Part shown: positions 31,340 to 40,455 of the stretch, piece by piece
How positions within the stretch are numbered: position 1 is the stretch's first letter
Layout: the number at the start of each line of letters is the position of its first letter
Assembly: GCA_037190175.1 (NCBI GenBank)
Contig: JBBCJM010000076.1
Span: 1 to 54,928 of the forward strand
Reading direction: 5' to 3'
DNA: 54,928 nucleotides
DNA from: JBBCJM01 sp037190175
GTDB lineage: Bacteria > Pseudomonadota > Alphaproteobacteria > Rhodobacterales > Rhodobacteraceae
Program-made: the position numbers and the translations under genes
The notes under the pieces: generated by a model
Told to the model about the DNA's origin: nothing
Databases searched by the model: none
What the model saw: only the letters and a program-made list of their open reading frames with translations

Positions 31340-33406
31340 GTGGTGGCGGAACGGACGGGGACGGCGGCGGCGGCGGGGGCGAGTGCCCCGCGCATCTTGA
31401 CCGAGGCGGATTACCCGCATCGGGTGCGGCAGATCCGGCACCTCGTCATCCCGCTCCCGGACGGCACCCGTCTTGCCGCCCGGGCCTGGATGCCCGAGAG
31501 AGCCGGGCCGGACTTCCGGGTTCCCGCGATCCTCGAGTTCGTCCCCTACCGCAAGCGCGACGACACGGCTGTGGGCGACCAGACGAAGCACCCCTATTTC
31601 GCCGGGCACGGCTACGCCTGCTTCCGCGTCGACCTGCGCGGGTCGGGCGACAGCGAGGGGTTGCTCACCGACGAATACACGCCGCAGGAACAGGCCGATG
31701 CGGTCGAGGTCATCGCCTGGCTGGCCTCGCAGGAATGGTCCTCGGGCAGCGTCGGGATGATGGGTATCTCCTGGGGCGGGTTCAACGCGTTGCAGGTGGC
31801 GGCGCGGCGGCCGCCGGCGCTGAGGGCGATCATCTCGGCCTGCTCGACCGACGACCGCTATGCCGACGACATCCACTACATGGGCGGCTGCCTGCTGAAC
31901 GACAATCCGAAGTGGTCGCAGGTGATGTTCACCCGCCTGGGCCGCGCCCCGGACGTGCAGAACGTGGCGGCGGCACCACGGATGTGGCGGGAACGGCTGG
32001 AGGCGCTGCAACCCTGGCTGATCGAATGGCTGTCGCACCAGCGGCGCGACGGCTACTGGAAGCAGGGCTCGGGCTGCGAGGACTACGCCGCGATCGCCTG
32101 CCCGGTCTTCCTGATCGGCGGCTGGGCGGACGGCTACACCAATGCGATCCCGCGGCTGCTGCAGGGCCTGCGTGTCCCTCGGCTGGCCTGGATCGGACCC
32201 TGGGGACATAACTGGCCGCATATGGGACGGCCCGGACCCGCCGCGGGCTTCCTGCAGGAGGCCCTGCGCTGGTGGGACCGCTGGCTGAAGGACGACAGGA
32301 ACGGTATCGACGAAGGTCCGATGCTGCGCGCCTATATCCAGGAGCCCTATCCGCCGAAGGCGATCCCCGGCTGGATCGGCGGGCGCTGGGTCGAGGAGAG
32401 ATCCTGGCCGGCGGCCGGGGCGACGCCGCTCAGACTGCATCTCAATGCCGGCACGCTCGATCCCGAAACGCGGCCGGCGGGCGGACGAAAGGTGCTGTCG
32501 CCGCTGGTGCCGGGCAACTACGGGCGCTGGTGCATCTATGGGCTCGGCCCGGATTTCCCGACCGACCAGCGGCTGGTGGACGGCGGCGCGCTGGTCTGGG
32601 ACACGGCGCCCTTCGCGGCCCCGATGGACCTGCTCGGAACGCCGTGGGTGACGCTCGAACTGAGTTCGGACCGGCCGCAGGCGCAGGTCGTGGTCCGGCT
32701 GTCGCTGGTCGCACCGGACGGCGCGGCGACGCGGATCAGCTACGGGCTTCTGAACCTCAGCCACCGCGACAGCCACGAGACGGCGGCGCCGCTGGAACCC
32801 GGCCGGCGCTACCGCGTGCGCGTCAAGCTCAACGATCTCGGGCAGCGGGTCGCGCCCGGCTACCGGCTGCGGCTCGCGGTCGCCACCAGCTACTGGCCGA
32901 TCGCCTGGCCCTCGCCCGAGGCAGCGGTGCTCGACATCGCCACCGGTGTCAGCGTCCTCGACCTGCCGGTGCGGCAGCCGCTCGACGGGGACGGCGCCTG
33001 GCGCCCGCAGGCCGAGGTGGTGCAGCCGGTGCCTCTGGAGCCCACTCGCGACAAGCCGCAGACCGAGGAGCGCCGGGTCGAGACCGACCTTGCCACCGGC
33101 GTCACCACCAGCCATGTGCGCGAGGACAGCGGCACGGTGCTGCACGATGAAACCGGCTGGACGACCCATATGCGGACCGAGCAGGAATACGCGATCCATC
33201 CCGACGATCCGCTGTCGGCACGCGCCTCGTTCCGAGGCTGGCAGTCCTGCGCCCGAGGAGACTGGAAGATCGAGACCAGCACCCGCACCACCCTGACCGC
33301 GGACCGGACCCATTTCCGCCTCGAGTCCTCGCTTTCGGCCCGCGAGGCCGGCGAGCTGGTGTTCGAGCGCAGCTGGGACCTGCGGATCCCGCGCGACCAT
33401 CTTTGA
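31340..33406 (+). CDS. CocE/NonD family hydrolase
   Basis: 688 residues from a GTG at 31340. The alpha/beta-hydrolase domain of the X-Pro dipeptidyl-peptidase/cocaine esterase group is clear: VPYRKRDDTAV, RVDLRGSGDSEG, the nucleophile Ser in MMGISWGGFNAL (about 142), the Asp in IGGWADGYTNA, and the His in GPWGHNWPHMG. A C-terminal jelly-roll domain follows (WVTLELSSDRPQAQVVVRL, RVKLNDLGQRVAPGYRLRL). Such enzymes hydrolyse esters or amides, often of N-capped amino acids. No signal peptide is obvious. It is followed 3 bases later by a peptide-type permease, so substrate import and hydrolysis are linked. Confidence 0.92.
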   Translation: MVAERTGTAAAAGASAPRILTEADYPHRVRQIRHLVIPLPDGTRLAARAWMPERAGPDFRVPAILEFVPYRKRDDTAVGDQTKHPYFAGHGYACFRVDLRGSGDSEGLLTDEYTPQEQADAVEVIAWLASQEWSSGSVGMMGISWGGFNALQVAARRPPALRAIISACSTDDRYADDIHYMGGCLLNDNPKWSQVMFTRLGRAPDVQNVAAAPRMWRERLEALQPWLIEWLSHQRRDGYWKQGSGCEDYAAIACPVFLIGGWADGYTNAIPRLLQGLRVPRLAWIGPWGHNWPHMGRPGPAAGFLQEALRWWDRWLKDDRNGIDEGPMLRAYIQEPYPPKAIPGWIGGRWVEERSWPAAGATPLRLHLNAGTLDPETRPAGGRKVLSPLVPGNYGRWCIYGLGPDFPTDQRLVDGGALVWDTAPFAAPMDLLGTPWVTLELSSDRPQAQVVVRLSLVAPDGAATRISYGLLNLSHRDSHETAAPLEPGRRYRVRVKLNDLGQRVAPGYRLRLAVATSYWPIAWPSPEAAVLDIATGVSVLDLPVRQPLDGDGAWRPQAEVVQPVPLEPTRDKPQTEERRVETDLATGVTTSHVREDSGTVLHDETGWTTHMRTEQEYAIHPDDPLSARASFRGWQSCARGDWKIETSTRTTLTADRTHFRLESSLSAREAGELVFERSWDLRIPRDHL

Positions 33407-33409
33407 ACC

Positions 33410-34360
33410 GTGCTGCGCTATGTCCTCAGCCGCCTTCTGGTCTCGGCCGCCACGGTGCTGCTGGCCATCCTGGCGCTGTTCGTGCTGATGCGGCTGGTGC
33501 CGGGGGATCCCGCCTCGGTGATGCTGGGGCCGCAGGCGAGCCCGGCGCTGATCGCCTCGGTTCGCGAGCGGATGGGGCTGGACCTGCCGCTTCCGGTGCA
33601 GTTCTGGCGCTTCCTCTCGGCTGCCCTGACCGGCGATCTGGGCGAGGACGTGTTCAGCCGCAGGCCGGTGCTCGACATCGTGCTTGGGCAGCTTCCCTAC
33701 ACCATCGCGCTGGCGCTGGCGGGCCTCGGCTGGGCCATGCTGCTGGGGATGCCGCTCGGCTGCCTGTCGGCGATGCGGCCGAACTCCGTCCTGGACAGGG
33801 TGGTCAGCGTGCTGTCGGTGGCGACGATCGCGGTGCCGTCCTTCGTCGTCGCGGTGTTTGCGCTGCTGCTGTTCTCGGTGACCCTCCGCTGGTTCCCGGC
33901 GATCGGCGCCGGCCGGGCAGGCGATCCGCTGGACCAGCTCTCGCACCTGGTGCTGCCGGCCTTCGCCGTCGGCCTCGGCTGGGTCGGCTACATTGCCCGT
34001 CTCCTGCGGGTGTCGATGCTCGAGGTGCTGGGCGAGCACCACATCCGCTGCGCCCGCGCCTTCGGCCTGCCGGAATGGCGCATCCTGTGGTCCTATGCGC
34101 TGCCGATCGCGGTGCTGCCGCTCGTCACCGTGCTGGCGACCGGCTTCGGCCGGCTGCTGTCGGGCGCCGTCTTTGCCGAGATCGTCTTCACCCGGCCCGG
34201 CCTTGGCTATCTCGTCTACAGCAGCATCGTCGCCCGCAACTATCCCGTGGTGCTCGGCGGGGTGCTGATTTCGACCTTTCTCTATGTCGGCTGCATGCTG
34301 CTCGCCGACCTGCTGAATGCGGCGCTGAACCCCCGGATCCGCGAGGGGCTGGCCGGATGA
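33410..34360 (+). CDS. Dipeptide/oligopeptide-type ABC permease (DppB-like)
   Basis: 316 residues starting at a GTG. DppB family features: LRYVLSRLLVSAATVLLAI (first helix), FVLMRLVPGDPASVMLGPQAS, the EAA loop with EVLGEHHIRCARAFGLPEWRILWSYALP, and a final segment with FAEIVFTRPGLGYLVYSSI. It would normally be followed by a dppC-like permease; here that partner is about 5 kb away at 39589, behind an oxidoreductase, a regulator and the binding protein. Confidence 0.93.
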   Translation: MLRYVLSRLLVSAATVLLAILALFVLMRLVPGDPASVMLGPQASPALIASVRERMGLDLPLPVQFWRFLSAALTGDLGEDVFSRRPVLDIVLGQLPYTIALALAGLGWAMLLGMPLGCLSAMRPNSVLDRVVSVLSVATIAVPSFVVAVFALLLFSVTLRWFPAIGAGRAGDPLDQLSHLVLPAFAVGLGWVGYIARLLRVSMLEVLGEHHIRCARAFGLPEWRILWSYALPIAVLPLVTVLATGFGRLLSGAVFAEIVFTRPGLGYLVYSSIVARNYPVVLGGVLISTFLYVGCMLLADLLNAALNPRIREGLAG

Positions 34361-34392
34361 GCGCGACAGCCAACGGAGTCCGGGAAAGATGA
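34357..34392 (+). other. 11-codon mini-ORF linking the permease and dehydrogenase genes
   Basis: ATG at 34357 overlaps the permease stop (ATGA), and its own TGA overlaps the ATG of the next gene (ATGA). The peptide, MSATANGVRER, looks like the start of a permease N-terminus. It may couple translation across the gap or be the stump of a lost dppC-like gene. Confidence 0.35.
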
Positions 34393-36803
34393 AGACCGAC
34401 GTGCCGGCCGTCGTGATCGGGGGCGGGGTGATCGGCTGCTCGATCCTCTATCACCTGACGCTGCTCGGCTGGAGCGAGGTCATGCTGTTCGAGCGGGACG
34501 AACTGACCTCGGGCTCGACCTGGCACGCGGCGGCGAACATCCACGGGCTGCACGATTCGACGAACATCTCGCGGCTGCAGCACTATACGATGGATCTCTA
34601 TCGGCGGCTCTCGGAAGAGACCGGGCAGGACTGCGGCGTGTTCCAGCCGGGGTCGCTCTACCTGGCCCAGACCGAGGCGCGCGAGCAGCAGCTTCGGCTG
34701 CAGGCGGCCAAGGCGCGCTACTATGGGATGAACTTTCACGAGGTCACGCGCGACGAGGCCGAACGTCTGCACCCGCTGGTCGATTTCGACGGGGTGCGCT
34801 GCATCATGTTCGAGCCGGACGGCGGCAACGTGGACCCCTCGGGTGTGACCGCGGCCTATGCGGCGGGCGCACGGGCGCGGGGGGCCGAGATCCATCGCTT
34901 CACTCCGGTGACGGCGACCCGCGCCGAGGCGGACGGCACCTGGACGGTCGAGACGCCGCGGGGCACGGTGCGGACGCGCTGGGTGATCAACGCCGCCGGG
35001 CTCTGGGCGCGGGAGGTGGCGCGGATGGCCGGCATCGACCTGCCGCTCCAGCCGACCGAGCACCAGTATCTCGTCACCGGGCCGGTGCCCGAGATCGCCG
35101 CGCTCGACCGGCGCCTGCCTTCCGTGGCCGACCGCGACGGCGAATACTATCTGCGGCAGGAGGGGCGGGGCCTGCTGGTAGGGGCCTACGAGCGGGACAT
35201 GCGGTTCTGGGCCGAGGACGCTACGCCGCCGGACTTCGGGCACGAGCTGTTCGAACCCGATCTGGACCGGATCGAGCCGAACCTCCTGCGCGCCATGGCG
35301 CGGGTGCCGGCGGTCGGGACAGCGGGGATCAGGCGGGTCATCAACGGGCCGATGATCTGGTCGCCCGACGGGAATGCGCTGGTCGGGCCGGTGCCCGGCA
35401 AGCCGACCTATTTCTGCTGCTGCGGCATCATCCCCGGCTTCTCGCAATCGGGCGGACTGGGGCGGCTGGCGGCGGAGTGGATCATCGAGGGCGAGCCGGC
35501 GATGGACATCTTCGCCTGGGACCTCGCCCGGTTCGGCGCCTGGGCGGGGCGCGACTTCACCCGTGCAAGGGTGGCTGACCAGTATGCGCACCGCTTCAGG
35601 ATCCATTTCCCCTACGAGGAGCGGGTGGCGGGGCGGCCGGTCCGCACCCGCCCGGCCCATGCGCGGCAGCAGGCGGCCGGCGCAAGGTTCGCGCTGAGCT
35701 ACGGCTGGGAGCATCCGGCCTGGTTCGCGGGGGAGGGAGCGCCGGCCGAAGAGAGCTACGGCTTCACCCGGCAGCCCTGGTGGGACGCGGTGGCGCGCGA
35801 GGCAAGGGGGCTGCGCGAGCGGGCCGGGATCATCGACATCTCGAACTTCGCCCGCTACCGCGTCACCGGCCCGGGCGCGCGGGCCTGGCTTGACGCCCTG
35901 CTGGCGAACCTGGTGCCCGCGGTCCCGGGGCACAGCTGCCTGGCGCCGCTGATCGGCCGGCGCGGCGGGATCGCCGGGGATTTCACCGTCACCTGCCTGT
36001 CCGCCGATGACTATCTGATGATCGGCTCGGGGACGGCCGAACGCTATCATGCCCGTTTCTTCGAAGCCGTGCCCCTGCCAGCGGGCACCCGCTGGGAAAG
36101 CGTGACCGATCGCATGGCCGGCTTCGGCGTCGCGGGGCCGCTGTCACGGGGCATCCTGCAGGACCTGACCAATGCCGACCTGTCGAACCAGGCCTTCCCG
36201 TTCTTCCGCTCGCAGCGGCTGACGGTCGCTGGGGTCGACTGCATCGCGCTGCGGCTCTCGTTCACCGGCGATCTGGGCTGGGAGCTGCATTGCGCCGAGG
36301 CCGATCAGGCAAGGCTTTACGAGGCGCTGCTTTCCGCAGGCGCGGCACGGGGGGCCGGGCCGGTCGGGTCGCGGGCGCTGATGGCGCTGCGGCTGGAGAA
36401 GGGCTACGGAAGCTGGGGACGCGACTATTCGCCGGAATACTGGCCGCAGGAATGCGGGCTCGACGGGCTCGTGCGGCTGGAGAAGCCGTTCCTGAACCGC
36501 GATGCCTGCGCCAGGGCGATGGCGGCGGCGCCCCGCGAGGTGCTGCGGCTGATCGCGATCGAGACCGACCGCGCCGACGCGGCGGGAGGAGAGCCGATCT
36601 TCACCGCCGCCGGACGTCCGGCGGGCAAGGTCAGTTCCGGCGGCTATGGCGCCTGGGTGCGGCAGTCGCTGGCGCTTGCCCATATGGCGCCGGATCTGGA
36701 CGAGACGGCCGAACTGGAGGTGATGCTGCTGGGCCTTCCGCACCGGGCGCGGATGCTCGCCCGGGCACCGTTCGATCCGGACGGGCGACGGCTCAGGTCC
36801 TGA
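34389..36803 (+). CDS. Dimethylglycine/sarcosine dehydrogenase-type flavoprotein with GcvT domain
   Basis: 804 residues. Residues about 1-370 form an FAD amine-oxidase domain: AVVIGGGVIGCSILYHL, then SGSTWHAAANIHG, whose His corresponds to the covalent-FAD His of dimethylglycine dehydrogenase, VINAAGLWAREVARMAG, and GIIPGFSQSGGLGRLAAEW. Residues about 430-800 match the FAO_M and GcvT folate-binding domains (IIDISNFARYRVTGPGA, LRLSFTGDLGWELHC, ALMALRLEKGYGSWGRDYSP). Enzymes of this class N-demethylate glycine derivatives and pass the one-carbon unit to tetrahydrofolate. It overlaps the convergent regulator gene by 11 bases. The exact N-methyl substrate is unknown. Confidence 0.92.
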   Translation: MKTDVPAVVIGGGVIGCSILYHLTLLGWSEVMLFERDELTSGSTWHAAANIHGLHDSTNISRLQHYTMDLYRRLSEETGQDCGVFQPGSLYLAQTEAREQQLRLQAAKARYYGMNFHEVTRDEAERLHPLVDFDGVRCIMFEPDGGNVDPSGVTAAYAAGARARGAEIHRFTPVTATRAEADGTWTVETPRGTVRTRWVINAAGLWAREVARMAGIDLPLQPTEHQYLVTGPVPEIAALDRRLPSVADRDGEYYLRQEGRGLLVGAYERDMRFWAEDATPPDFGHELFEPDLDRIEPNLLRAMARVPAVGTAGIRRVINGPMIWSPDGNALVGPVPGKPTYFCCCGIIPGFSQSGGLGRLAAEWIIEGEPAMDIFAWDLARFGAWAGRDFTRARVADQYAHRFRIHFPYEERVAGRPVRTRPAHARQQAAGARFALSYGWEHPAWFAGEGAPAEESYGFTRQPWWDAVAREARGLRERAGIIDISNFARYRVTGPGARAWLDALLANLVPAVPGHSCLAPLIGRRGGIAGDFTVTCLSADDYLMIGSGTAERYHARFFEAVPLPAGTRWESVTDRMAGFGVAGPLSRGILQDLTNADLSNQAFPFFRSQRLTVAGVDCIALRLSFTGDLGWELHCAEADQARLYEALLSAGAARGAGPVGSRALMALRLEKGYGSWGRDYSPEYWPQECGLDGLVRLEKPFLNRDACARAMAAAPREVLRLIAIETDRADAAGGEPIFTAAGRPAGKVSSGGYGAWVRQSLALAHMAPDLDETAELEVMLLGLPHRARMLARAPFDPDGRRLRS

Positions 36804-37836
36804 CTTCGGGCCCGGGTGCCGCTCCGGCGGAGCCCGGTTCCGCGCCGCGCCCGGCCCGTCTGGGGTCGGAGAAACTGTTGGTCATGCTCTGTTTGCGCCC
36901 GCGCTGCACCGCAGAGGGCGTGACCCCGAACTCCGAGCGGAAGCACTGCGCGAAGTAGCTCGACGAGCGGAAACCGCTGGCGACTGCGGCGTCGAGGATC
37001 CGCATGTGGGTGTAGAGCAGAAGCTCGCGCGCACGCTCCAGGCGGAGCCGCTGGTAGAACCGCCCGGGCGTATTGCCCAGATCGCGCTGGAAGGATCGTT
37101 CAAGCTGGCGCACGCTGATCCGCAACCGCTCGGCGATCGACTGGGTGCTCAGCGGATCCTCTATGTTGTTGCGCATCAGCGCGATGGATTCGTTGACCAG
37201 CGCGGTGCACATCGTGCTGGGCCGCAGGCGGCTCGACCGTTGCGGCTCGCGGGCGGGGCGGATCCGCTCGAGCTGGAACTGGTTCGCGACATAGGCGGCA
37301 AGGTCGGCACCATGGATGTCGCCGATCAGTTTCAGCATCATCTCCATGCTGGCCACGCCGCCCGCGCAGGTCAGCCGGTCGCGGTCGATCTCGAAGATCG
37401 AATCGGTGCAGTCGATATGCGGGAAGGCTTCGAGAAAGGCCGGCCGCTGCTCCCAATGGATCGCGCAGCGATAGCCGTCGAGCAGGCCCGCGCGCGCCAG
37501 CACGAAAGAGCCGCCCGAGATGGCGCCGAGCCGGGTGCCGGCGCGGTGCATCCGGCGGAGACCGGCGCTGATGCGGGGCTGGCCGGCCGCCTCGATCTCG
37601 AGCCCGGCGCAGACGAAAACCAGCGACACCGGCGGCGGCGCGGCGACCCCGGTGGCGGCAGGGATGGCCATGCCGTTGGAAGCCTGGACGGTGCCGGCTT
37701 CGGCGCCGAGATAATGCCACGCATAGGCCTCGTATCCGAGCAGCCGGTTGGCGGCGCGCAGCGGCTCGATCGCTGCCGTCAGCGACATCATCGGGAACTG
37801 GTCAACCAGCAGGAAGCCGATCGCGTCGGTCTGCAT
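36793..37836 (-). CDS. GlxA-family AraC-type transcriptional regulator
   Basis: 347 residues from the ATG at 37836, chosen because GGAG is well placed upstream and the DJ-1/PfpI-like domain begins at once (IGFLLVDQFPMMSLTAAIEPLRAANRL). Upstream in-frame ATGs at 37908 and 38022 would swallow a perfect dyad and overlap the divergent gene. The domain carries CAGLEIEAAG and GAISGGSFVLARAGLL. The C-terminal AraC domain has two helix-turn-helices (STQSIAERLRISVRQLERSF and RILDAAVASGFRSSSYFAQCFRSEFGVTPS). GbdR-type regulators of dimethylglycine and glycine betaine use belong to this architecture, fitting the adjacent flavoenzyme. Confidence 0.9.
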   Translation of the reverse strand: MQTDAIGFLLVDQFPMMSLTAAIEPLRAANRLLGYEAYAWHYLGAEAGTVQASNGMAIPAATGVAAPPPVSLVFVCAGLEIEAAGQPRISAGLRRMHRAGTRLGAISGGSFVLARAGLLDGYRCAIHWEQRPAFLEAFPHIDCTDSIFEIDRDRLTCAGGVASMEMMLKLIGDIHGADLAAYVANQFQLERIRPAREPQRSSRLRPSTMCTALVNESIALMRNNIEDPLSTQSIAERLRISVRQLERSFQRDLGNTPGRFYQRLRLERARELLLYTHMRILDAAVASGFRSSSYFAQCFRSEFGVTPSAVQRGRKQSMTNSFSDPRRAGRGAEPGSAGAAPGPEVRT

Positions 37837-37890
37837 CGCCGTCTCCGCCGTGTTCTTCAGAGCTAAAGCATCGGCTTGGACCGCCTGCAA

Positions 37891-37918
37891 GGATAGCGAC
37901 GCCTCCATGTCGCTATCC
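37891..37918. promoter_or_regulatory. Perfect 10-bp dyad between regulator and binding-protein genes
   Basis: GGATAGCGAC (37891-37900) and its exact reverse complement GTCGCTATCC (37909-37918) are separated by eight bases in the divergent gap. A 10-of-10 match is well beyond local expectation. It is a good candidate operator for the GlxA-type regulator or another dimeric protein. Confidence 0.55.
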
Positions 37919-38009
37919 CGGCCTTTCGGGCTGGAAACCGCGCGAATACTGGGTCCATCGGTGGCCGGAACCGACGATATGCCACCCGCCAGCAGAGGAT
38001 CCAGCAGAC

Positions 38010-39572
38010 ATGACGCGTGCATCGTTCACCCGACGCGGCTTCCTCGCTTCGAGCGCCGCCCTCGCCAGCCTTGCCGGCGTTTCACCCTCTCGGGCGCAGG
38101 TGGCCGACGGCCGGCTGCGGATCCGGTCGCGCTATGTGCTCGAGATCCTCGATCCGATGACCCGCACCTCGGTCAGCGAGGGCGAGGTGATGGACTGCCT
38201 GTTCCCCGGGCTCGTCACCTTCAAGATCGGCGACGAGTTCGGCTATTCGCTCGATGCCGCCGAGAGCTTCGAGGTTCTTGACGAGACGCATTTCCGCTTC
38301 GCGCTGCGTCCTGACGTGGGCTGGAGCAACGGCTTCGGGCCGATGACCGCCGAGGACGTGAAGTTCTCGTTCGAGCGCATCGCCGATCCGGCGAATGAAT
38401 CGCCCTATCGGAACGACTGGGACGCGCTGGACCATGTCGAGGTCGCCGATGCCCGCTCGGGCATGATCGTGCTGAAGCGCCCCTTCATACCGCTCCTGTC
38501 GACCACCTTGCCGGCCCTGTCGGGCATGATCGTCTGCAAGGCCGCCGTCGAGGCGCTGGAAGGCAGGCGCTTCACCATGAACCCGCCGGCTGTCGCCGGC
38601 CCCTATGAGATCGCCGAGATGGTCGACCGGCAGTCGATCACGCTGCGCCGCCGGGCCGACTATGCCGGCCCGCCCCCTGCCTTCGAGACGGTGCATTTCC
38701 TGTCGGTGGAGGACAGTGGCAGCGCCGAGATCGCCTATGCCGCCGACGAACTGGACTGCACCCAGGTCCAGGTCACCTCGGTTCCCCGGCTGCGCAGGTC
38801 GCTCCCCGAGGACTCGGCTCTGCTGACCAAGCCGGCGCTCGACTATATGTGGCTCGGGATGCAGATGGAGGAAGGGGTCTTCGCCGACAAGCGCGTCCGC
38901 CAGGCGGTGCAGTATGCGCTGAACGTCCAGGACGTGATCGACGGCGCCTTCTTCGGCGAGGCCGCACGGGCGACCGGCCTGGTCGCGCCGGGCATCCTGG
39001 GCCATCGCCAGGCCAACCTGATTCCCGAGCCGGACCTCGACAAGGCGCGGGCGCTGCTGGCCGAGGCCGGGATGCCGAACGGTTTCAGGACCGACATCAA
39101 GGTGCGGAACTCCACGGAGTTCGTGAATGTGGGGCAGGTGGTCTCGGCCTCGCTGGCGCAGGTCGGCATCGAGGTCGAGGTGATCCCGCTCGACAGCGCG
39201 GTGCTGCGCAACTACGGTGCGGGGCCGAACGGCGAATGGCGACAGATGGCGATGTACGTCACCCGGTTCTCGATGAACCCGGATCCCGCCTGGGCGACCG
39301 AATGGTTCACCACCGGGCAGATCGGCGACTGGAACTACAGCCGCTTCTCGAACGAGGAATACGACCGGCTGCATGTCGAGGCGACCGCGGTGACCGACGA
39401 GGCGAGACGGGCCGAAATGTATGTGCGGATGCAGGACCTGATGGAGGAGAGCGGTGCCTTCGTCTTCCTGGTGCACGGCATCAACGCAGTCCTGCACAAG
39501 AAGACGATCGACGTCGCCTTTACTGCCGACGCCGCCCGGGCGAAGGCGAGAAACTTCACCCTTGCCGGCTGA
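38010..39572 (+). CDS. Peptide/opine-type ABC substrate-binding protein (family 5)
   Basis: 520 residues, normal for DppA/OppA-like proteins. A twin-arginine signal is present (TRRGFLASSA, hydrophobic run, cleavage near SRA). The family 5 signature region reads SYSLDAAESFEVLD-like, and PMTAEDVKFSFERIADP, ADKRVRQAVQYALNVQDVIDGAF and PDLDKARALLAEAGMPNGF are typical. It is exported in folded form and delivers the ligand to the DppB/DppC-type permeases. The ligand is probably a small peptide or N-substituted amino acid derivative, judging from the hydrolase and demethylating flavoenzyme nearby. Confidence 0.93.
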   Translation: MTRASFTRRGFLASSAALASLAGVSPSRAQVADGRLRIRSRYVLEILDPMTRTSVSEGEVMDCLFPGLVTFKIGDEFGYSLDAAESFEVLDETHFRFALRPDVGWSNGFGPMTAEDVKFSFERIADPANESPYRNDWDALDHVEVADARSGMIVLKRPFIPLLSTTLPALSGMIVCKAAVEALEGRRFTMNPPAVAGPYEIAEMVDRQSITLRRRADYAGPPPAFETVHFLSVEDSGSAEIAYAADELDCTQVQVTSVPRLRRSLPEDSALLTKPALDYMWLGMQMEEGVFADKRVRQAVQYALNVQDVIDGAFFGEAARATGLVAPGILGHRQANLIPEPDLDKARALLAEAGMPNGFRTDIKVRNSTEFVNVGQVVSASLAQVGIEVEVIPLDSAVLRNYGAGPNGEWRQMAMYVTRFSMNPDPAWATEWFTTGQIGDWNYSRFSNEEYDRLHVEATAVTDEARRAEMYVRMQDLMEESGAFVFLVHGINAVLHKKTIDVAFTADAARAKARNFTLAG

Positions 39573-39588
39573 TCCGGCCGGCGCCCGG

Positions 39589-40455
39589 GTGGCGGCCGGC
39601 CTTGCCGACAGGCATTCCGGCCGGGCGCTGCTGGCCCGGTTCCGCCAGCATCCGCTGGGCCTGTTCGGGCTGGTGCTGTGCCTGTGCCTGATCTTCGGCG
39701 CGGTCTTCGCCGACCAGTTGGCGGCAGCCGATCCGGTGAGGCTGGCGCCGCGGGACCGCTTCCTTCCGCCGTCCTGGACCCATCCCATGGGCACCGACCA
39801 CCTCGGCCGCGACATCTTTGCGCGTGTGCTCCACGGCGGGCGGGTGGCGTTGACGGTGGCGCTGGTCTCGGTGGTCCTGTCGCTCGGCATCGGCGGGGCG
39901 CTGGGCATGATGGCGGCCTATGGCCCGCGCTGGCTCGACAATGCGCTGATGCTGGTGTTCGACGCGATCCGGTCGTTCCCGACGATCATGCTGGCATTGG
40001 CCATCGTCACGCTCTTCACGCCCAGCCTGACGACCGTGGTCTTCGTGGTGGTCCTGACCTCGACGCCGGACTTCGGCCGCGTGGTGCGGACCCACACGCT
40101 GGCGCTGAAGGCCTCGGCCTTCGTCGAGGCAGAGCGGTCGCTGGGTGCCGGTCCGTTCAGGATCGTGCTCGTCCATCTCGTGCCCAACATCGCCGGGCCG
40201 GTCTTCATCTTGGCCAGCATGGAAATCCCGGTGGTCATCGGGCTGGAGGCCGGGCTTGGCTTCCTGGGGCTCGGGGTGCGGCCGCCGGTGCCCACCTGGG
40301 GCAGCATCCTGAACGACGGCTACACCTATATCCAGGAATCCGCCTGGCTGGTGCTGATGGGCGGCGCTCCGGTGATCCTCGCGACGCTGGGCTTCACGTT
40401 CGTGGGCGAGGCGCTGCGCGACATGCTCGATCCGCGCGGCGGGCACAGCGGATGA
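39589..40455 (+). CDS. Dipeptide/oligopeptide-type ABC permease (DppC-like)
   Basis: 288 residues from a GTG at 39589; a TTG at 39562, overlapping the end of the binding-protein gene, is the alternative and no ATG is available. DppC features: LARFRQHPLGLFGLVLCLCL, APRDRFLPPSWTHPMGTDHLGRDIFARVLHG, then EAERSLGAGPFRIVLVHLVPN (EAA loop) and GLEAGLGFLGLGVRPPVPTWGSIL. It pairs with the DppB-like permease at 33410. The non-ATG start with poor ribosome site, right after the binding-protein gene, suggests dependence on upstream translation. Confidence 0.9.
   Translation: MAAGLADRHSGRALLARFRQHPLGLFGLVLCLCLIFGAVFADQLAAADPVRLAPRDRFLPPSWTHPMGTDHLGRDIFARVLHGGRVALTVALVSVVLSLGIGGALGMMAAYGPRWLDNALMLVFDAIRSFPTIMLALAIVTLFTPSLTTVVFVVVLTSTPDFGRVVRTHTLALKASAFVEAERSLGAGPFRIVLVHLVPNIAGPVFILASMEIPVVIGLEAGLGFLGLGVRPPVPTWGSILNDGYTYIQESAWLVLMGGAPVILATLGFTFVGEALRDMLDPRGGHSG

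Noticed and set aside
31283..34042. Minus-strand open frame of 919 codons opposite the CocE-type hydrolase and permease
   Set aside because: Arg/His/Gln-rich shadow without motifs; the plus-strand products match known folds throughout.
34188..36050. Minus-strand open frame of 620 codons opposite the dimethylglycine-dehydrogenase-type gene
   Set aside because: Antisense shadow; no ribosome site or domain.
37837..38022. N-terminal extension of the GlxA-type regulator from ATG at 38022 or 37908
   Set aside because: The domain starts right after the ATG at 37836, which has a good ribosome site; the extension would overlap the divergent binding-protein start and cover a perfect dyad.
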